Assembly (NCBI GenBank): GCA_017937385.1
Contig: JAGBDR010000049.1
Location: 1 to 64,000 of the forward strand
Source: Parabacteroides sp.
GTDB taxonomy: Bacteria; Bacteroidota; Bacteroidia; Bacteroidales; Tannerellaceae
Reading direction: 5' to 3'
Length of the DNA stretch: 64,000 nucleotides
Below, one piece after another: positions 28,557 through 37,675 of the stretch (position 1 is its first letter; every line of letters starts with the position of its first letter). Under the pieces are notes generated by a model, which made no database searches, was not told the origin of the DNA, and saw only the letters and a list, made by a program, of their open reading frames with translations. Both the position numbers and the translations under genes were made by a program.

Positions 28557-29570
28557 ATGAAGCCCAAGTTGAGCATCTTATTCACACTTTTTCTTATTTT
28601 GTTTTGTACCAGTTCGCTTCAGGCACAAGAAAAATCTTTTCCTAAAAAAGGGGAAGGCATCGAACTTTTTCTGAAACGGCATAACCGTGTGGGAATTTCC
28701 TATCAAAAACAATTCATCGAGTTGAACAAAACAAAACTCGGCAAAAACAATACGCTTCGGATGGGAGTCAAATATACGCTTCCTCCTTTGCAGGGAAAAG
28801 AAGCTGCCACGGCAACTGCCAAACGGACAAATTATGAACCGTTGTTCGGTAAAGAGTTAGCATCCTATAAAGTGACTTCGTCCGAATTGAAAGGCGCTTG
28901 TTTTTACCTGGTGAGCGGGCATGGCGGTCCCGATCCCGGTGCCATCGGGCGAATTGGCAAAACCGAGTTGCACGAAGATGAATATGCCTACGACATCGTA
29001 CTCCGCCTGGCCCGTAACCTAATGATGAAAGGCGCCAAAGTACACATCATCATTCAGGATGCCAAAGACGGAATCCGGAACGACCGGTACCTGAACAACA
29101 GCAAACGTGAAACTTGTATGGGCAGTCCGATTCCTTTCAACCAGATCCGCCGCCTACAACAACGGAGTGATAAGATAAACAGCCTGTTCAAACAAGACAA
29201 ATATGCCTATAAACGGGCTATTTTCGTCCATGTGGACAGCCGAAGCAAAAGCCGGCAACTCGATGTGTTTTTTTATCATCAAGACAAAAATTCCGAAAGC
29301 AAGCAATTGGCAAAGACCATGCGATCGACCTTTGCCAACAAATACAAGAAGCATCAGCCGGGACGCGGTTTTTCAGGGACTGTAAGCAAGCGTGATTTAT
29401 ATGTACTGCGGCATACGACACCGGCGTCTTTATTTGTCGAGTTGGGTAATATCCAAAACAGTTCCGACCAGCAACGGTTCATCCCAAGCGACAATCGACA
29501 GGCCCTTGCAAACTGGATCTGCGATGGTTTTATTGCCGATTACAACCGTTACAAGAAAAAAACACAATAA
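28557..29570 (+). CDS. Exported N-acetylmuramoyl-L-alanine amidase
   Basis: A 337-residue periplasmic or surface peptidoglycan hydrolase that cleaves the bond between N-acetylmuramic acid and the stem peptide. It has a signal peptide (about 1-22, SSLQAQ) and an Amidase_3 domain from about 115. Zinc ligands are visible as H122 in SGHGG, a glutamate in ELHEDEYAYDIVLRLA and the histidine in FVHVDSR; the catalytic glutamate is in LFVELGN. The 90 residues before the domain have no motif I recognise. Single gene with its own promoter. Confidence 0.9.
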   Translation: MKPKLSILFTLFLILFCTSSLQAQEKSFPKKGEGIELFLKRHNRVGISYQKQFIELNKTKLGKNNTLRMGVKYTLPPLQGKEAATATAKRTNYEPLFGKELASYKVTSSELKGACFYLVSGHGGPDPGAIGRIGKTELHEDEYAYDIVLRLARNLMMKGAKVHIIIQDAKDGIRNDRYLNNSKRETCMGSPIPFNQIRRLQQRSDKINSLFKQDKYAYKRAIFVHVDSRSKSRQLDVFFYHQDKNSESKQLAKTMRSTFANKYKKHQPGRGFSGTVSKRDLYVLRHTTPASLFVELGNIQNSSDQQRFIPSDNRQALANWICDGFIADYNRYKKKTQ

Positions 29571-29597
29571 AAAATAACATCCGGTCATTAAATAAAC

Positions 29598-29605
29598 TAC
29601 ATTTG
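29598..29605 (+). promoter_or_regulatory. -7 promoter element of the radical SAM gene
   Basis: TACATTTG, 38 bp before the ATG. It would drive the maturase-TldD-TldE unit. Confidence 0.6.
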
Positions 29606-29643
29606 CATAAGAAACAACATAAAACATCGTTTTAGACATACCT

Positions 29644-30885
29644 ATGAGTAATCCGTATATATATCCGTTTGCGAAGCCCGTATATGTAATGTTGAAGCCT
29701 GTCGGTTCTGTATGCAACTTGGCATGTGAATACTGTTATTATCTGGAGAAAGGGAAACTTTATCCGGAAGTGAAGAATCATATCATGAGCGAACAGTTAC
29801 TGGAAAAATTCATCAAAGAATACTTGGAGTGTCAAACGATGCCGCAGGTGCTTTTTACCTGGCACGGAGGTGAAACGCTGATGCGCCCGATCAGTTTCTA
29901 CAAAAAAGCACTGGAATTGCAAAGCAAGTACGGTCGTGGCCGCCAGATCGACAACTGCATTCAGACAAACGGGACACTACTGAACGACGATTGGTGCCGT
30001 TTCTTCAAAGAGAATAATTTCCTGGTGGGAGTTTCGATAGACGGTCCGCAAGAGTTCCATGACGAATATCGCCGTAACAAGCAAGGACTTCCCTCCTTTT
30101 ATAAAGTCATGAAAGGAATCGAGTTGATGAAAAAACATGGTGTGGAATACAATGCAATGGCAGTTGTCAATGATTACAATGTGGATTATCCATTGGAATT
30201 CTATCGTTTTTTCAAGGAAATCGATTGTCATTATATCCAATTCACCCCCATAGTGGAACGTCTCGGATTCCATCAGGACGGAACACAGCTCACCTCGCCG
30301 GAGCAACAAGATGCCCAGATCAAACTGGCTCCTTTCACAGTCGATGCCGAAAAATGGGGGGATTTTCTTTGTGCCGTCTTCGACGAATGGCTGAAAGAGG
30401 ATGTCGGGAACTATTATATCCAGCTTTTCGACTCCACATTGGCAAACTGGGTCGGCGAGCAACCGGGTGTCTGTACGTTGGCACGTACTTGCGGACATGC
30501 TGGAGTGATGGAATTCAACGGCGACGTATATGCCTGCGACCACTTTGTATTCCCTGAATACAAGTTAGGCAACATCTATACCCAGACGCTTACCGAAATG
30601 ATGTACAGCCAGCGTCAACTGACGTTCGGAGCAGACAAATATGAAAAACTCCCCACCCAATGCAAGGAGTGTGATTTTCTGTTTGCCTGCAATGGCGAAT
30701 GTCCCAAGAACCGTTTCCTCCATACGGCGAACGGTGAACCCGGCTTGAATTATCTATGTAAAGGTTACAAGAAATTCTTCAAACACGTAGCCCCTTACAT
30801 GGATTTCATGAAAAAAGAACTATTGGCCCAACGCCCACCGGCAAACGTGATGGAATGGGCGAAAGGGAGAAAGGGAGATAATTGA
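29644..30885 (+). CDS. Anaerobic sulfatase-maturating radical SAM/SPASM enzyme
   Basis: A 413-residue radical SAM enzyme. The CNLACEYC motif (C24, C28, C31) binds the SAM cluster. GGETLM and SIDGP segments and the C-terminal SPASM cysteines (CTLARTCGHAGVM, CDHF, CKECDFLFACNGECPKNRF, CKGYKKFF) match anaerobic sulfatase-maturating enzymes, which convert a sulfatase cysteine or serine to formylglycine. No sulfatase lies in this window. It is followed by a TldD/TldE protease pair, so a role on another peptide substrate is possible but unproven. Confidence 0.9.
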   Translation: MSNPYIYPFAKPVYVMLKPVGSVCNLACEYCYYLEKGKLYPEVKNHIMSEQLLEKFIKEYLECQTMPQVLFTWHGGETLMRPISFYKKALELQSKYGRGRQIDNCIQTNGTLLNDDWCRFFKENNFLVGVSIDGPQEFHDEYRRNKQGLPSFYKVMKGIELMKKHGVEYNAMAVVNDYNVDYPLEFYRFFKEIDCHYIQFTPIVERLGFHQDGTQLTSPEQQDAQIKLAPFTVDAEKWGDFLCAVFDEWLKEDVGNYYIQLFDSTLANWVGEQPGVCTLARTCGHAGVMEFNGDVYACDHFVFPEYKLGNIYTQTLTEMMYSQRQLTFGADKYEKLPTQCKECDFLFACNGECPKNRFLHTANGEPGLNYLCKGYKKFFKHVAPYMDFMKKELLAQRPPANVMEWAKGRKGDN

Positions 30886-30925
30886 CAATTAAATCATAAA
30901 TTATAAATCATAAATCATAAATCAT
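30878..30925. repeat. 7-bp tandem repeats spanning the gene junction
   Basis: ATAATTGACAATT (30878-30890), which contains the radical SAM stop codon, is followed by five 7-bp units AAATCAT, AAATTAT and AAATCAT three times (30891-30925). The array ends 3 bp before the GTG start of the next gene. Similar 7-bp arrays occur at 32463, 41545 and 61515. Confidence 0.75.
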
Positions 30926-30928
30926 CAA

Positions 30929-32461
30929 GTGAACTTCAACAGACGTGATTTTATCAAGACAGGAGGTATGGTTATGCTTGGCTCATTAGCAGTACCCTCA
31001 TTTTTGGGAAGTTGTACCGGAAACGGTTCTGACCAGGCTACCGGTATCTCATTCGCTCAGAACCATTTTGGTGTCAGCGAAAGCGACATGAAGAAAGTGC
31101 TGGCAGCAGCACTTGAAAAAGGTGGCGACTATGCCGATCTTTTCTTTGAACACTCCTACCGAAACAGCATCGGGCTACAGGATGGAGCTGTAAACCGCGC
31201 GTCTTCCAATATCGATTTCGGTATGGGCGTACGAGTGTTAGCCGGCGACCAAACCGGCTATGCGTATGTAGAAAACGTAACGCTTGACGAGATGCTGAAA
31301 GCAGCCCGCACAGCAGCCCGTATCGCAAACGGCTCGGCAGGAACAACTCCGGCAAACTTGACAGAGGAACCGATTACCCATAACTATTACGGGGTACAGA
31401 CTCCTTGGGATGAACTTGCCGTAAACGCAAAGACCCCGTACCTTCAGAAACTGAATGACCGGATCTTCGCGCTTGACAAACGGGTTCACAAGGTGATGGC
31501 TTCATTAGGAGACACGACTTCCCATATCTTGTTCTGCAATTCCGAAGGACAGATGTATTACGACTATCGTCCGATGGTGACACTGAGTGCAGTCTGCATC
31601 ATGGAGGACAACGGGAAGATCGAAAATTCGTATGCCTCCCGCGCTTTCCGTATGGGAGCCGAATTCCTGACAGACGACATCATTGACGAAGTAGCCAAGG
31701 AAGCGGTGGAAAAGACGTCCATCCTGTTCCAGGCTATCAAGCCTAAAGGAGGTGAAATGCCGGTCGTAATGGGTGCCGGAGGTTCCGGAATCTTGTTGCA
31801 CGAAGCTATCGGCCATGCTTTCGAAGCCGACTTCAATCGCAAGAATACCTCTATCTTCTCCGACCAACTGAACAAGAAAGTTTGCAACGAGCATATCAAT
31901 GTGGTGGACGACGGCACGATACCATTCAATCGCGGTTCTGTCAATATCGATGACGAAGGTATCGCCGGACAGAAGACCTACATCGTGAAAGAGGGTATTC
32001 TCACCAGCTACCTGCATGACCGTATCAGTGCCAAACACTATGGTATCCCGTCGACAGGCAACGGCCGCCGCGAATCTTTCCGCCAGATGCCGATACCGCG
32101 TATGCGTGCCACTTATATGGAAGCCGGAAACGTAACGGAAGAAGAAATGATCTCAACCGTGAAGAAAGGAATCTACGCCTCCAGCTTCACCAACGGACAA
32201 GTACAGATCGGCGCAGGCGACTTCACTTTCTTCGTGAAAGACGGCTACTTGATTGAAAATGGCAAACTGACGCAGCCGATCAAAGACATCAACATCATCG
32301 GTAACGGCCCACGTGCATTGGCCGATATCACGATGGTCGGAAATAATTACAAGATGGACAACGGAACCTGGACATGTGGTAAGGATGGACAGTCTTGTCC
32401 GGTAACCTGCGGTATGCCATCCGCCTTAGTCAGCAAACTTACTGTAGGAGGAGAAAACTAA
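30929..32461 (+). CDS. TldD-type metalloprotease with Tat-like signal and lipobox
   Basis: A 510-residue catalytic-subunit homologue of the TldD/TldE heterodimeric protease. The zinc motif HEAIGHAFEAD (H291, E292, H296) is intact. Unlike the cytoplasmic E. coli protein, it begins with a twin-arginine motif and hydrophobic core (NRRDFIKTGGMVMLGSLAV) ending in a lipobox (LGSC), so it looks like an exported lipoprotein. The start is GTG, with no ATG upstream in frame. The next gene encodes the partner subunit. Confidence 0.88.
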   Translation: MNFNRRDFIKTGGMVMLGSLAVPSFLGSCTGNGSDQATGISFAQNHFGVSESDMKKVLAAALEKGGDYADLFFEHSYRNSIGLQDGAVNRASSNIDFGMGVRVLAGDQTGYAYVENVTLDEMLKAARTAARIANGSAGTTPANLTEEPITHNYYGVQTPWDELAVNAKTPYLQKLNDRIFALDKRVHKVMASLGDTTSHILFCNSEGQMYYDYRPMVTLSAVCIMEDNGKIENSYASRAFRMGAEFLTDDIIDEVAKEAVEKTSILFQAIKPKGGEMPVVMGAGGSGILLHEAIGHAFEADFNRKNTSIFSDQLNKKVCNEHINVVDDGTIPFNRGSVNIDDEGIAGQKTYIVKEGILTSYLHDRISAKHYGIPSTGNGRRESFRQMPIPRMRATYMEAGNVTEEEMISTVKKGIYASSFTNGQVQIGAGDFTFFVKDGYLIENGKLTQPIKDINIIGNGPRALADITMVGNNYKMDNGTWTCGKDGQSCPVTCGMPSALVSKLTVGGEN

Positions 32462-32462
32462 G

Positions 32463-32497
32463 CAATTGACAATTGATAATTGACAATTGACAATTTA
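32463..32497. repeat. 7-bp tandem repeats after the TldD stop
   Basis: Five consecutive 7-bp units: CAATTGA, CAATTGA, TAATTGA, CAATTGA, CAATTTA. The array starts 2 bp after the stop codon and ends 14 bp before the next start. Confidence 0.8.
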
Positions 32498-32511
32498 AAG
32501 AGATTACAATT

Positions 32512-33831
32512 ATGATAACAAACGAAAATAAAAAGCTGGCTCAGTGGGCTATGGAATTTGCCCTGAAAAACGGTTGCCAGGCCTCACGTGTAAGTATCTA
32601 TAACGGATCGAGCAGTTCTTTCGAAATACGCGACATGAAAATGGACCGCCTGCAACAGGCATCGGAAAACAGCTTAGTGATCCATCTGTATGTGGACGGA
32701 CGTTTCGGTTCTTTCTCTACAAACCGATTGGATAAAAAGGAGTTGGAAGGATTTATTCGCAACGGTATCGCTTCCACCCGCTTTTTGGCGGAAGACAAGG
32801 CGCGTACGTTACCCGATGCTTCCCTCTATTATAAAGGCGGAGGTGCCGACCTGCAACTGATCGATCCGAAGTTCGACTCGATCCAGCCGGACGACAAAGT
32901 TGCACTCGCCATGAACGTTTGCAACGAGATGATGGGAAAAGACGCCCGTATCATCTCTGCCAATTCATCCTACAGCGACGAAAAGGATTTCAAATATATG
33001 GTTGCCAGCAACGGTTTCGAAGGGGAAGCATCCGGTTCTTCTTTCAGCTTGGTTGCCAGTGTAAGCATCAAAGGAGAGGGAGATGCCCGTCCGGAATCTT
33101 ACTGGTATGATTCTTCCCTTTACTATGATACGCTGATTAAGGAAGGCTTGGGGACAAAGGCTTTGGAGCGTGTAATGCGTAAACTGGGACAGCAAAAGGT
33201 TGCATCCGGCAAGTACCAGATGGTAGTGGACAACATGAACTCATCTCGATTGCTCTCTCCGGTGATCGATGCCCTATATGGTTCTTCCATCCAACAGAAG
33301 AACTCTTTCCTGTTGGATAAAATCGACCAAAAAGTATTGGGCGAAAAACTGACGCTCACCGACGAACCACACATGATCAAAACGTCCGGTGCCCGTTATT
33401 TCGATGGTGAAGGGGTAGCGACAAAACGTATGCCGGTGTTTGAAAACGGTGTCTTAAAAACCTATTATATCGATACCTATTCAGCCAACAAAATGGGGAT
33501 GAAACAAACAATCGCCTCCCCTTCTATCCTGACCATGCAGATGGGAAACAAAGATACGGCTGGCTTGGTCGCTTCTGTCGATAAAGGTATTTTAGTAACA
33601 GGATTCAACGGCGGCAACAGCAACAGCACAACCGGAGACTTCTCCTACGGCGTGGAAGGTTTCCTGATAGAAAAAGGCAAACTGACACAGCCTATCTCCG
33701 AAATGAACGCAACAGGCAATATGATTTCCTTATGGAGCAATTTAGCTGAAATCGGCAACGACCCACGCACATTCTCCAGCTGGCGTGTTCCTTCGTTATT
33801 GTTTGACGGAGTAGATTTCAGCGGATTATAA
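32512..33831 (+). CDS. TldE/PmbA-type partner subunit
   Basis: A 439-residue TldD/PmbA-family protein lacking the HExxxH zinc motif, as expected of the TldE (PmbA) half. The C-terminal region GVEGFLIEKGKLTQPISEMNATGN matches the family. It has no signal peptide (MITNENKKLAQWAMEFALK), although its likely partner upstream carries one. Either the heterodimer is exported folded as a unit, or the subunits are in different compartments. It follows TldD by 50 bp. Confidence 0.88.
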   Translation: MITNENKKLAQWAMEFALKNGCQASRVSIYNGSSSSFEIRDMKMDRLQQASENSLVIHLYVDGRFGSFSTNRLDKKELEGFIRNGIASTRFLAEDKARTLPDASLYYKGGGADLQLIDPKFDSIQPDDKVALAMNVCNEMMGKDARIISANSSYSDEKDFKYMVASNGFEGEASGSSFSLVASVSIKGEGDARPESYWYDSSLYYDTLIKEGLGTKALERVMRKLGQQKVASGKYQMVVDNMNSSRLLSPVIDALYGSSIQQKNSFLLDKIDQKVLGEKLTLTDEPHMIKTSGARYFDGEGVATKRMPVFENGVLKTYYIDTYSANKMGMKQTIASPSILTMQMGNKDTAGLVASVDKGILVTGFNGGNSNSTTGDFSYGVEGFLIEKGKLTQPISEMNATGNMISLWSNLAEIGNDPRTFSSWRVPSLLFDGVDFSGL

Positions 33832-33855
33832 AAAAGATATAAACTATTATATGTA

Positions 33856-33887
33856 AAAAGGCGAGCTAATCATAAAGTTCGCCTTTT
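33856..33887. terminator. Bidirectional terminator
   Basis: AAAAGGCGA (33856-33864) pairs perfectly with TCGCCTTTT (33879-33887) around a 14-nt loop, between the convergent TldE and Rpn genes. Confidence 0.8.
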
Positions 33888-33919
33888 GCTTTCTGACAGA
33901 CATAGTAACTGCTTTTCAG

Positions 33920-34966
33920 TTACTGCTTTAACCGACGTACCTCTTCTACGCTTAACCCTGTAAGTTGCATAATATCTTCTTCTTGCATTCCTTGCTGCAT
34001 CATTTTTCGGATCATAGTACTCATTTTGGTTTCTTGCTCGGCTATGACTGCTTCCTGTTCGGTTATAACAGCGTCTTTCTTAGTTATGACTGCATCCTTT
34101 TCAGCTATGACCGTTTCCTTTTCAGCTATGACCGTTTCCTTTTCGGCTATGACTGTTTCTTTCTCAGCTATGACCGTTTCTTTCTCAGCTATAATCTTAT
34201 CGCGATTCATTATTGCTGTGTCGCGGTCTTCAAGAGCCATGAAATATTCTTCTTCCACATTCATGTCTTGGCGGAGTTTTGAATCGGCTGCTGCGGCCAA
34301 CAGACGGTGGAGGATATATTCCATCTCCTTATCGCCAGCATAAAGATCTTCCTCTACCAATAATACCTGGTTGTTGGTTTTATCTTTCATCGTCTGATCA
34401 AACACACTCAGTACTTTATCCAAACGGTTGTTGACTTGACCACGAAGAAGCGGGATCTGAACGATAATACTATCATGCGTCAGGCTTTCCACGAACGGGT
34501 TGGGAAGGCCTTTGGTCACCTCAACACCGGCATAATCATGTGATTTATGATTGACATACAAAACCGGTTCTTCTATATCACCTACCCGATGTCCCAACAA
34601 ATAAACGGCTACCATAGGCAAAGCCGACGTTTTACGTCGCTCTTCGCCCACCATATTTTCCGGATTGGCATACTGGGCTCCAAGATATTGACGGAAACGC
34701 AACGTTTCCGTCTCAAGCCAAGTCTTTTGGAGTTCTATCAGGATAAGGCGTTCTCTTCCGTCCGATTCTTTCACACGCGCGGCAAAATCTATACGGAACA
34801 TTGATATATTATCGCGCTGTCCGTTGGTGTATTCATGACGGCGTGTCTCAACGCTCAGGACTTCCTTTTTCAGCAATGCAGAAAGAAGTGTTTTGGCGAT
34901 CCGTTCATCTTCCATCAGATACTTGAACACAGAATCGTAAATCGGATTGGCTATGTGTATAATCAT
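33920..34966 (-). CDS. Rpn-family recombination-promoting nuclease (PD-(D/E)XK)
   Basis: A 348-residue protein. Residues about 1-230 are the Rpn/PD-(D/E)XK family nuclease domain: NPIYDSVFKYLMED at the N-terminus and the catalytic strand pair FRIDFAARV ... LILIELQKTW (D then ExQ). The C-terminal part has a tandem heptad repeat (AEKETVI and variants, about 255-310) predicted to form a coiled coil, then MMQQGMQEEDIMQLTGLSVEEVRRLK, the usual Rpn tail. Such proteins are often annotated as putative transposases, but no terminal repeats or insertion-sequence features flank it. Function in the host is unknown. Confidence 0.85.
   Translation of the reverse strand: MIIHIANPIYDSVFKYLMEDERIAKTLLSALLKKEVLSVETRRHEYTNGQRDNISMFRIDFAARVKESDGRERLILIELQKTWLETETLRFRQYLGAQYANPENMVGEERRKTSALPMVAVYLLGHRVGDIEEPVLYVNHKSHDYAGVEVTKGLPNPFVESLTHDSIIVQIPLLRGQVNNRLDKVLSVFDQTMKDKTNNQVLLVEEDLYAGDKEMEYILHRLLAAAADSKLRQDMNVEEEYFMALEDRDTAIMNRDKIIAEKETVIAEKETVIAEKETVIAEKETVIAEKDAVITKKDAVITEQEAVIAEQETKMSTMIRKMMQQGMQEEDIMQLTGLSVEEVRRLKQ
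34030..34204 (-). repeat. 21-bp coding tandem repeat in the Rpn gene
   Basis: About eight 21-bp units, each coding seven residues. The units around 34096-34180 are almost identical; those toward the 3' end of the gene (coding EKDAVIT, EQEAVIA) have diverged. Because 21 is a multiple of three, gain or loss of units changes coiled-coil length without a frameshift. Confidence 0.85.
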
Positions 34967-35045
34967 AAATCTGTTTTCCCTTTGTTTTGCCGTAAAGATA
35001 CGGCTTTATTTCCATTTGCGAAAACATTCAGAAGATTATTCAAGA

Positions 35046-36257
35046 CTACCTCTTCAACGGCTGCCACTTCATATAAGTGCCGGTTCGCCACAACCACTCC
35101 AGTGGGCCATAACGGAAACTCTTCAGCCAATAATGGCTAAAGCCTATCTGCACGCAAGTATAAGTAAGACAGAGCAGGACGCTTAAAGTGATACCCAAAT
35201 AGCTCAAGTCTAAACCGAAACCGGAAAAGATAAAGACTCCGACAACAGACTGCACGATATAGTTCGTCAATCCCATACGGCCGTAGCTGACCAACGGGGC
35301 CATCGACCGCTGTACTTTTTGGAAACGATAGGCTTCCATCACGACAATCACCCATAAATAAGCGGTCAAGAGGTTTATCAGGTTGGTCGAAGTCGAATTC
35401 ATCCAAGAGTTGAACGAAACTTCTCCCCAGGCGACCGGCGGAAGATAAGAACGTGCCACATACAACAACCCTACTCCTGCCAATGCCAACAAAGCCCAAC
35501 GGTTCATCCGATTGCGGAACTCATCCAAGCGTTCAAACAAACGAATGCGTCCTACAATGAATCCTAAAATGAAAAGCCCTAAAGTCAGATAAAGACGTCC
35601 GCTTGACACCTGGAAGCTCATTTTTCCGACCAGCCCGTCCCAAGCATTATTCTTGACCGTCTCAGAGAATGTCGGGACCCGACGGGGACCAGCTTGACGG
35701 GGCACAACTCTTTCAGGAGCGCGTTGCACCTGTTCTACCGCCGGTGCCGGTTCTGACAGGCTTTTATACACCACCGGAACAAGCGAAGCACCTCCCAAGA
35801 AAAGGAACAACGTAATCCCGACCAAAATCTTGGTCGGCCATTTATACATCAACACCAGAATGAAACCCAGCAAAGCATAAATCAGCAAAATATCCACCCG
35901 GACAATCAGACCGTGTACATAGCCGATCACCAGCAACAGTACCAACCGCCACAGGAAACGGGGACGGAAGTCAAGCCCTTTTTGGGCTGCCCGGTCCATC
36001 TGGATGAAGAAGCTCAATCCGAAAAGGCAGGAGAAAATAATGAAGAATTTCCCGAAAACCAGATAATTGATCAGCCAACGGAAAACTTCATCCAGCGGCC
36101 CTTCCCACGGGAACATCGCCTGAGGCGCCATCGTACCCATCGCCCCAAAATGTTGCATCGCATGAATCAGGCAAATGCCGATAAGTGAAAAACCGCGCAA
36201 AGCGTCGATTACTGTAATACGCCCACCGGAAGCAGGCATTGTCGTTGTCGTTCCCAT
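35046..36257 (-). CDS. DUF418 integral membrane protein
   Basis: A 403-residue protein with about ten membrane helices. It begins with the family pattern ITVIDALRGFSLIGICLIH and ends with the DUF418 signature YGPLEWLWRTGTYMKW. A loop of about 60 residues near 140-200 is rich in Pro, Arg and Val. The family is widespread but its substrate is not established. It follows no gene closely and has a good promoter at 36296-36328. Confidence 0.85.
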   Translation of the reverse strand: MGTTTTMPASGGRITVIDALRGFSLIGICLIHAMQHFGAMGTMAPQAMFPWEGPLDEVFRWLINYLVFGKFFIIFSCLFGLSFFIQMDRAAQKGLDFRPRFLWRLVLLLVIGYVHGLIVRVDILLIYALLGFILVLMYKWPTKILVGITLFLFLGGASLVPVVYKSLSEPAPAVEQVQRAPERVVPRQAGPRRVPTFSETVKNNAWDGLVGKMSFQVSSGRLYLTLGLFILGFIVGRIRLFERLDEFRNRMNRWALLALAGVGLLYVARSYLPPVAWGEVSFNSWMNSTSTNLINLLTAYLWVIVVMEAYRFQKVQRSMAPLVSYGRMGLTNYIVQSVVGVFIFSGFGLDLSYLGITLSVLLCLTYTCVQIGFSHYWLKSFRYGPLEWLWRTGTYMKWQPLKR

Positions 36258-36295
36258 AATCTCAAACTATTTATCCGTTAATTTTCTTTCGGGTA

Positions 36296-36328
36296 CAAAT
36301 TTATGTATCATAAAGGAATCCAAACAAA
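36296..36328 (-). promoter_or_regulatory. Promoter of the DUF418 gene
   Basis: Read leftward, TTTG at 36328-36325 and TAAATTTG at 36303-36296 with a 21-bp spacer, matching the Bacteroidetes consensus. Confidence 0.65.
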
Positions 36329-36408
36329 TACAAATTACAGTTTGAATTACACTTTTTACGGTTACAAACACGACAAAAACAACCAAAGGCTAAAAAAGTA
36401 AAAACCGG

Positions 36409-36439
36409 TTGGTTAGCATGACTTATATGCCTACTTTTG
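36409..36439 (+). promoter_or_regulatory. Promoter of the PagL-like gene
   Basis: TTG at 36409-36411 and TACTTTTG at 36432-36439 with a 20-bp spacer. It ends 20 bp before the chosen ATG at 36460, which argues against the earlier in-frame starts. Confidence 0.65.
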
Positions 36440-36459
36440 TTTTCTCTATGCAAATAATC

Positions 36460-37653
36460 ATGAAACGAATCATACTACAAATTCTATTATCAGGATTGAT
36501 TTCCCTGAATCTTTCCGCAGAAACTCCAAAAGATTCGGCCCTGATCCATCTTATCGGGGTAGACATCAAACCGGCATACGTCTTTCCGTCCCACCCGTTT
36601 TTCAAAGGAGAGAACCTGGCACAGAAGAACCTTAACTCCACATTGTCGGGACACCTGAAATACGGTTTCAAGTTTTCGCCTGCCACAAAAACCGGACAGT
36701 TGTATCCACACGCCATACAAGGAATCGGTATCGGCTACAACACCTTCTTCAATGGCAATGAGGTCGGAAACCCGCTTGCCCTCTATGTCTTCCAGACTTC
36801 TCGGATTGCCAACCTGACCCAGAGAGTGTCTTTGGACTACGAATGGGACTTCGGTGCCTCTTTCGGCTGGAAGAAATACGACATGTCGGCCAATCCGAAG
36901 AACACAGTGGTCGGCTCCAAAGTCAATGCCTACATTCATTTGGGCTTCCTCTTCAACTGGGAAGTCGCGCCGAAAACACATCTGCGTGCCGGAATCGGAA
37001 TCACGCACTTCTCCAACGGGAACACGAGCTACCCGAATGCCGGGGTGAACACGCTTGGGGCATCGGTGGGTATCACACGCTATTTCGGCAGGAACGAATT
37101 TCCTACTAAGGGGTCGAACCTGCCACCCAAGCCCTTGTTCCACCCACACGTGACATACGATCTGATCGTTTACGGAGCCTTGAAAAAGAAAGGGGTGTTG
37201 CCGGAAGAGCCGAGCCCGGTCCTCGTGCCGGGAACTTTCGGGGTCATGGGAGTGAACATCAACCCGCTCTACAACTTCAACCGCTATTTCCGTGCCGGCG
37301 TGTCGCTCGACATGCAATATGACGAGAGTGCCAACATCGGCCGGCACATAGCCAACGACTTTATCCCGTCGGACCCGGAAGAGATACGGTTTTACAGGCC
37401 GCCTTTCAAGGAACAATTCTCCGCCGGGCTTTCCATAAGGGCGGAATTTGTCATGCCGGTATTCTCCATCAACGTCGGCATCGGGAAGAACTTCCTCTGC
37501 AAAGGGGAAGACACGAACGGGTTCTACCAGACATTTGTGTTGAAGACCAACCTGGCAAAAAACATCTTCCTGCATACCGGATACCAACTTTATCGGTTCA
37601 AGGACCCGAACCACCTGATGTTAGGTGTGGGTTACCGGTTCAATGCCCAATAA
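36460..37653 (+). CDS. PagL-like lipid A deacylase / acyloxyacyl hydrolase family outer-membrane protein
   Basis: A 397-residue protein with a signal peptide (about 1-20, SLNLSA) and a beta-barrel. The motif GITHFSNGN matches the H-x-S-N segment of PagL, in which His and Ser are catalytic. PagL is about 150 residues, so this is a much larger relative; the first ~210 residues contain the PagL-like core and the remaining ~190 form further barrel strands, ending in a YRFNAQ terminus. Activity on lipid A is predicted, not shown. A lipoprotein gene follows 22 bp later. Confidence 0.75.
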   Translation: MKRIILQILLSGLISLNLSAETPKDSALIHLIGVDIKPAYVFPSHPFFKGENLAQKNLNSTLSGHLKYGFKFSPATKTGQLYPHAIQGIGIGYNTFFNGNEVGNPLALYVFQTSRIANLTQRVSLDYEWDFGASFGWKKYDMSANPKNTVVGSKVNAYIHLGFLFNWEVAPKTHLRAGIGITHFSNGNTSYPNAGVNTLGASVGITRYFGRNEFPTKGSNLPPKPLFHPHVTYDLIVYGALKKKGVLPEEPSPVLVPGTFGVMGVNINPLYNFNRYFRAGVSLDMQYDESANIGRHIANDFIPSDPEEIRFYRPPFKEQFSAGLSIRAEFVMPVFSINVGIGKNFLCKGEDTNGFYQTFVLKTNLAKNIFLHTGYQLYRFKDPNHLMLGVGYRFNAQ

Positions 37654-37675
37654 ACAATCCAAATCACATTACAGC

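Noticed and set aside
33920-34966. Transposase/insertion sequence
   Set aside because: Rpn-family proteins are often labelled putative transposase, but there are no terminal inverted repeats, no target duplication and no second copy in the window.
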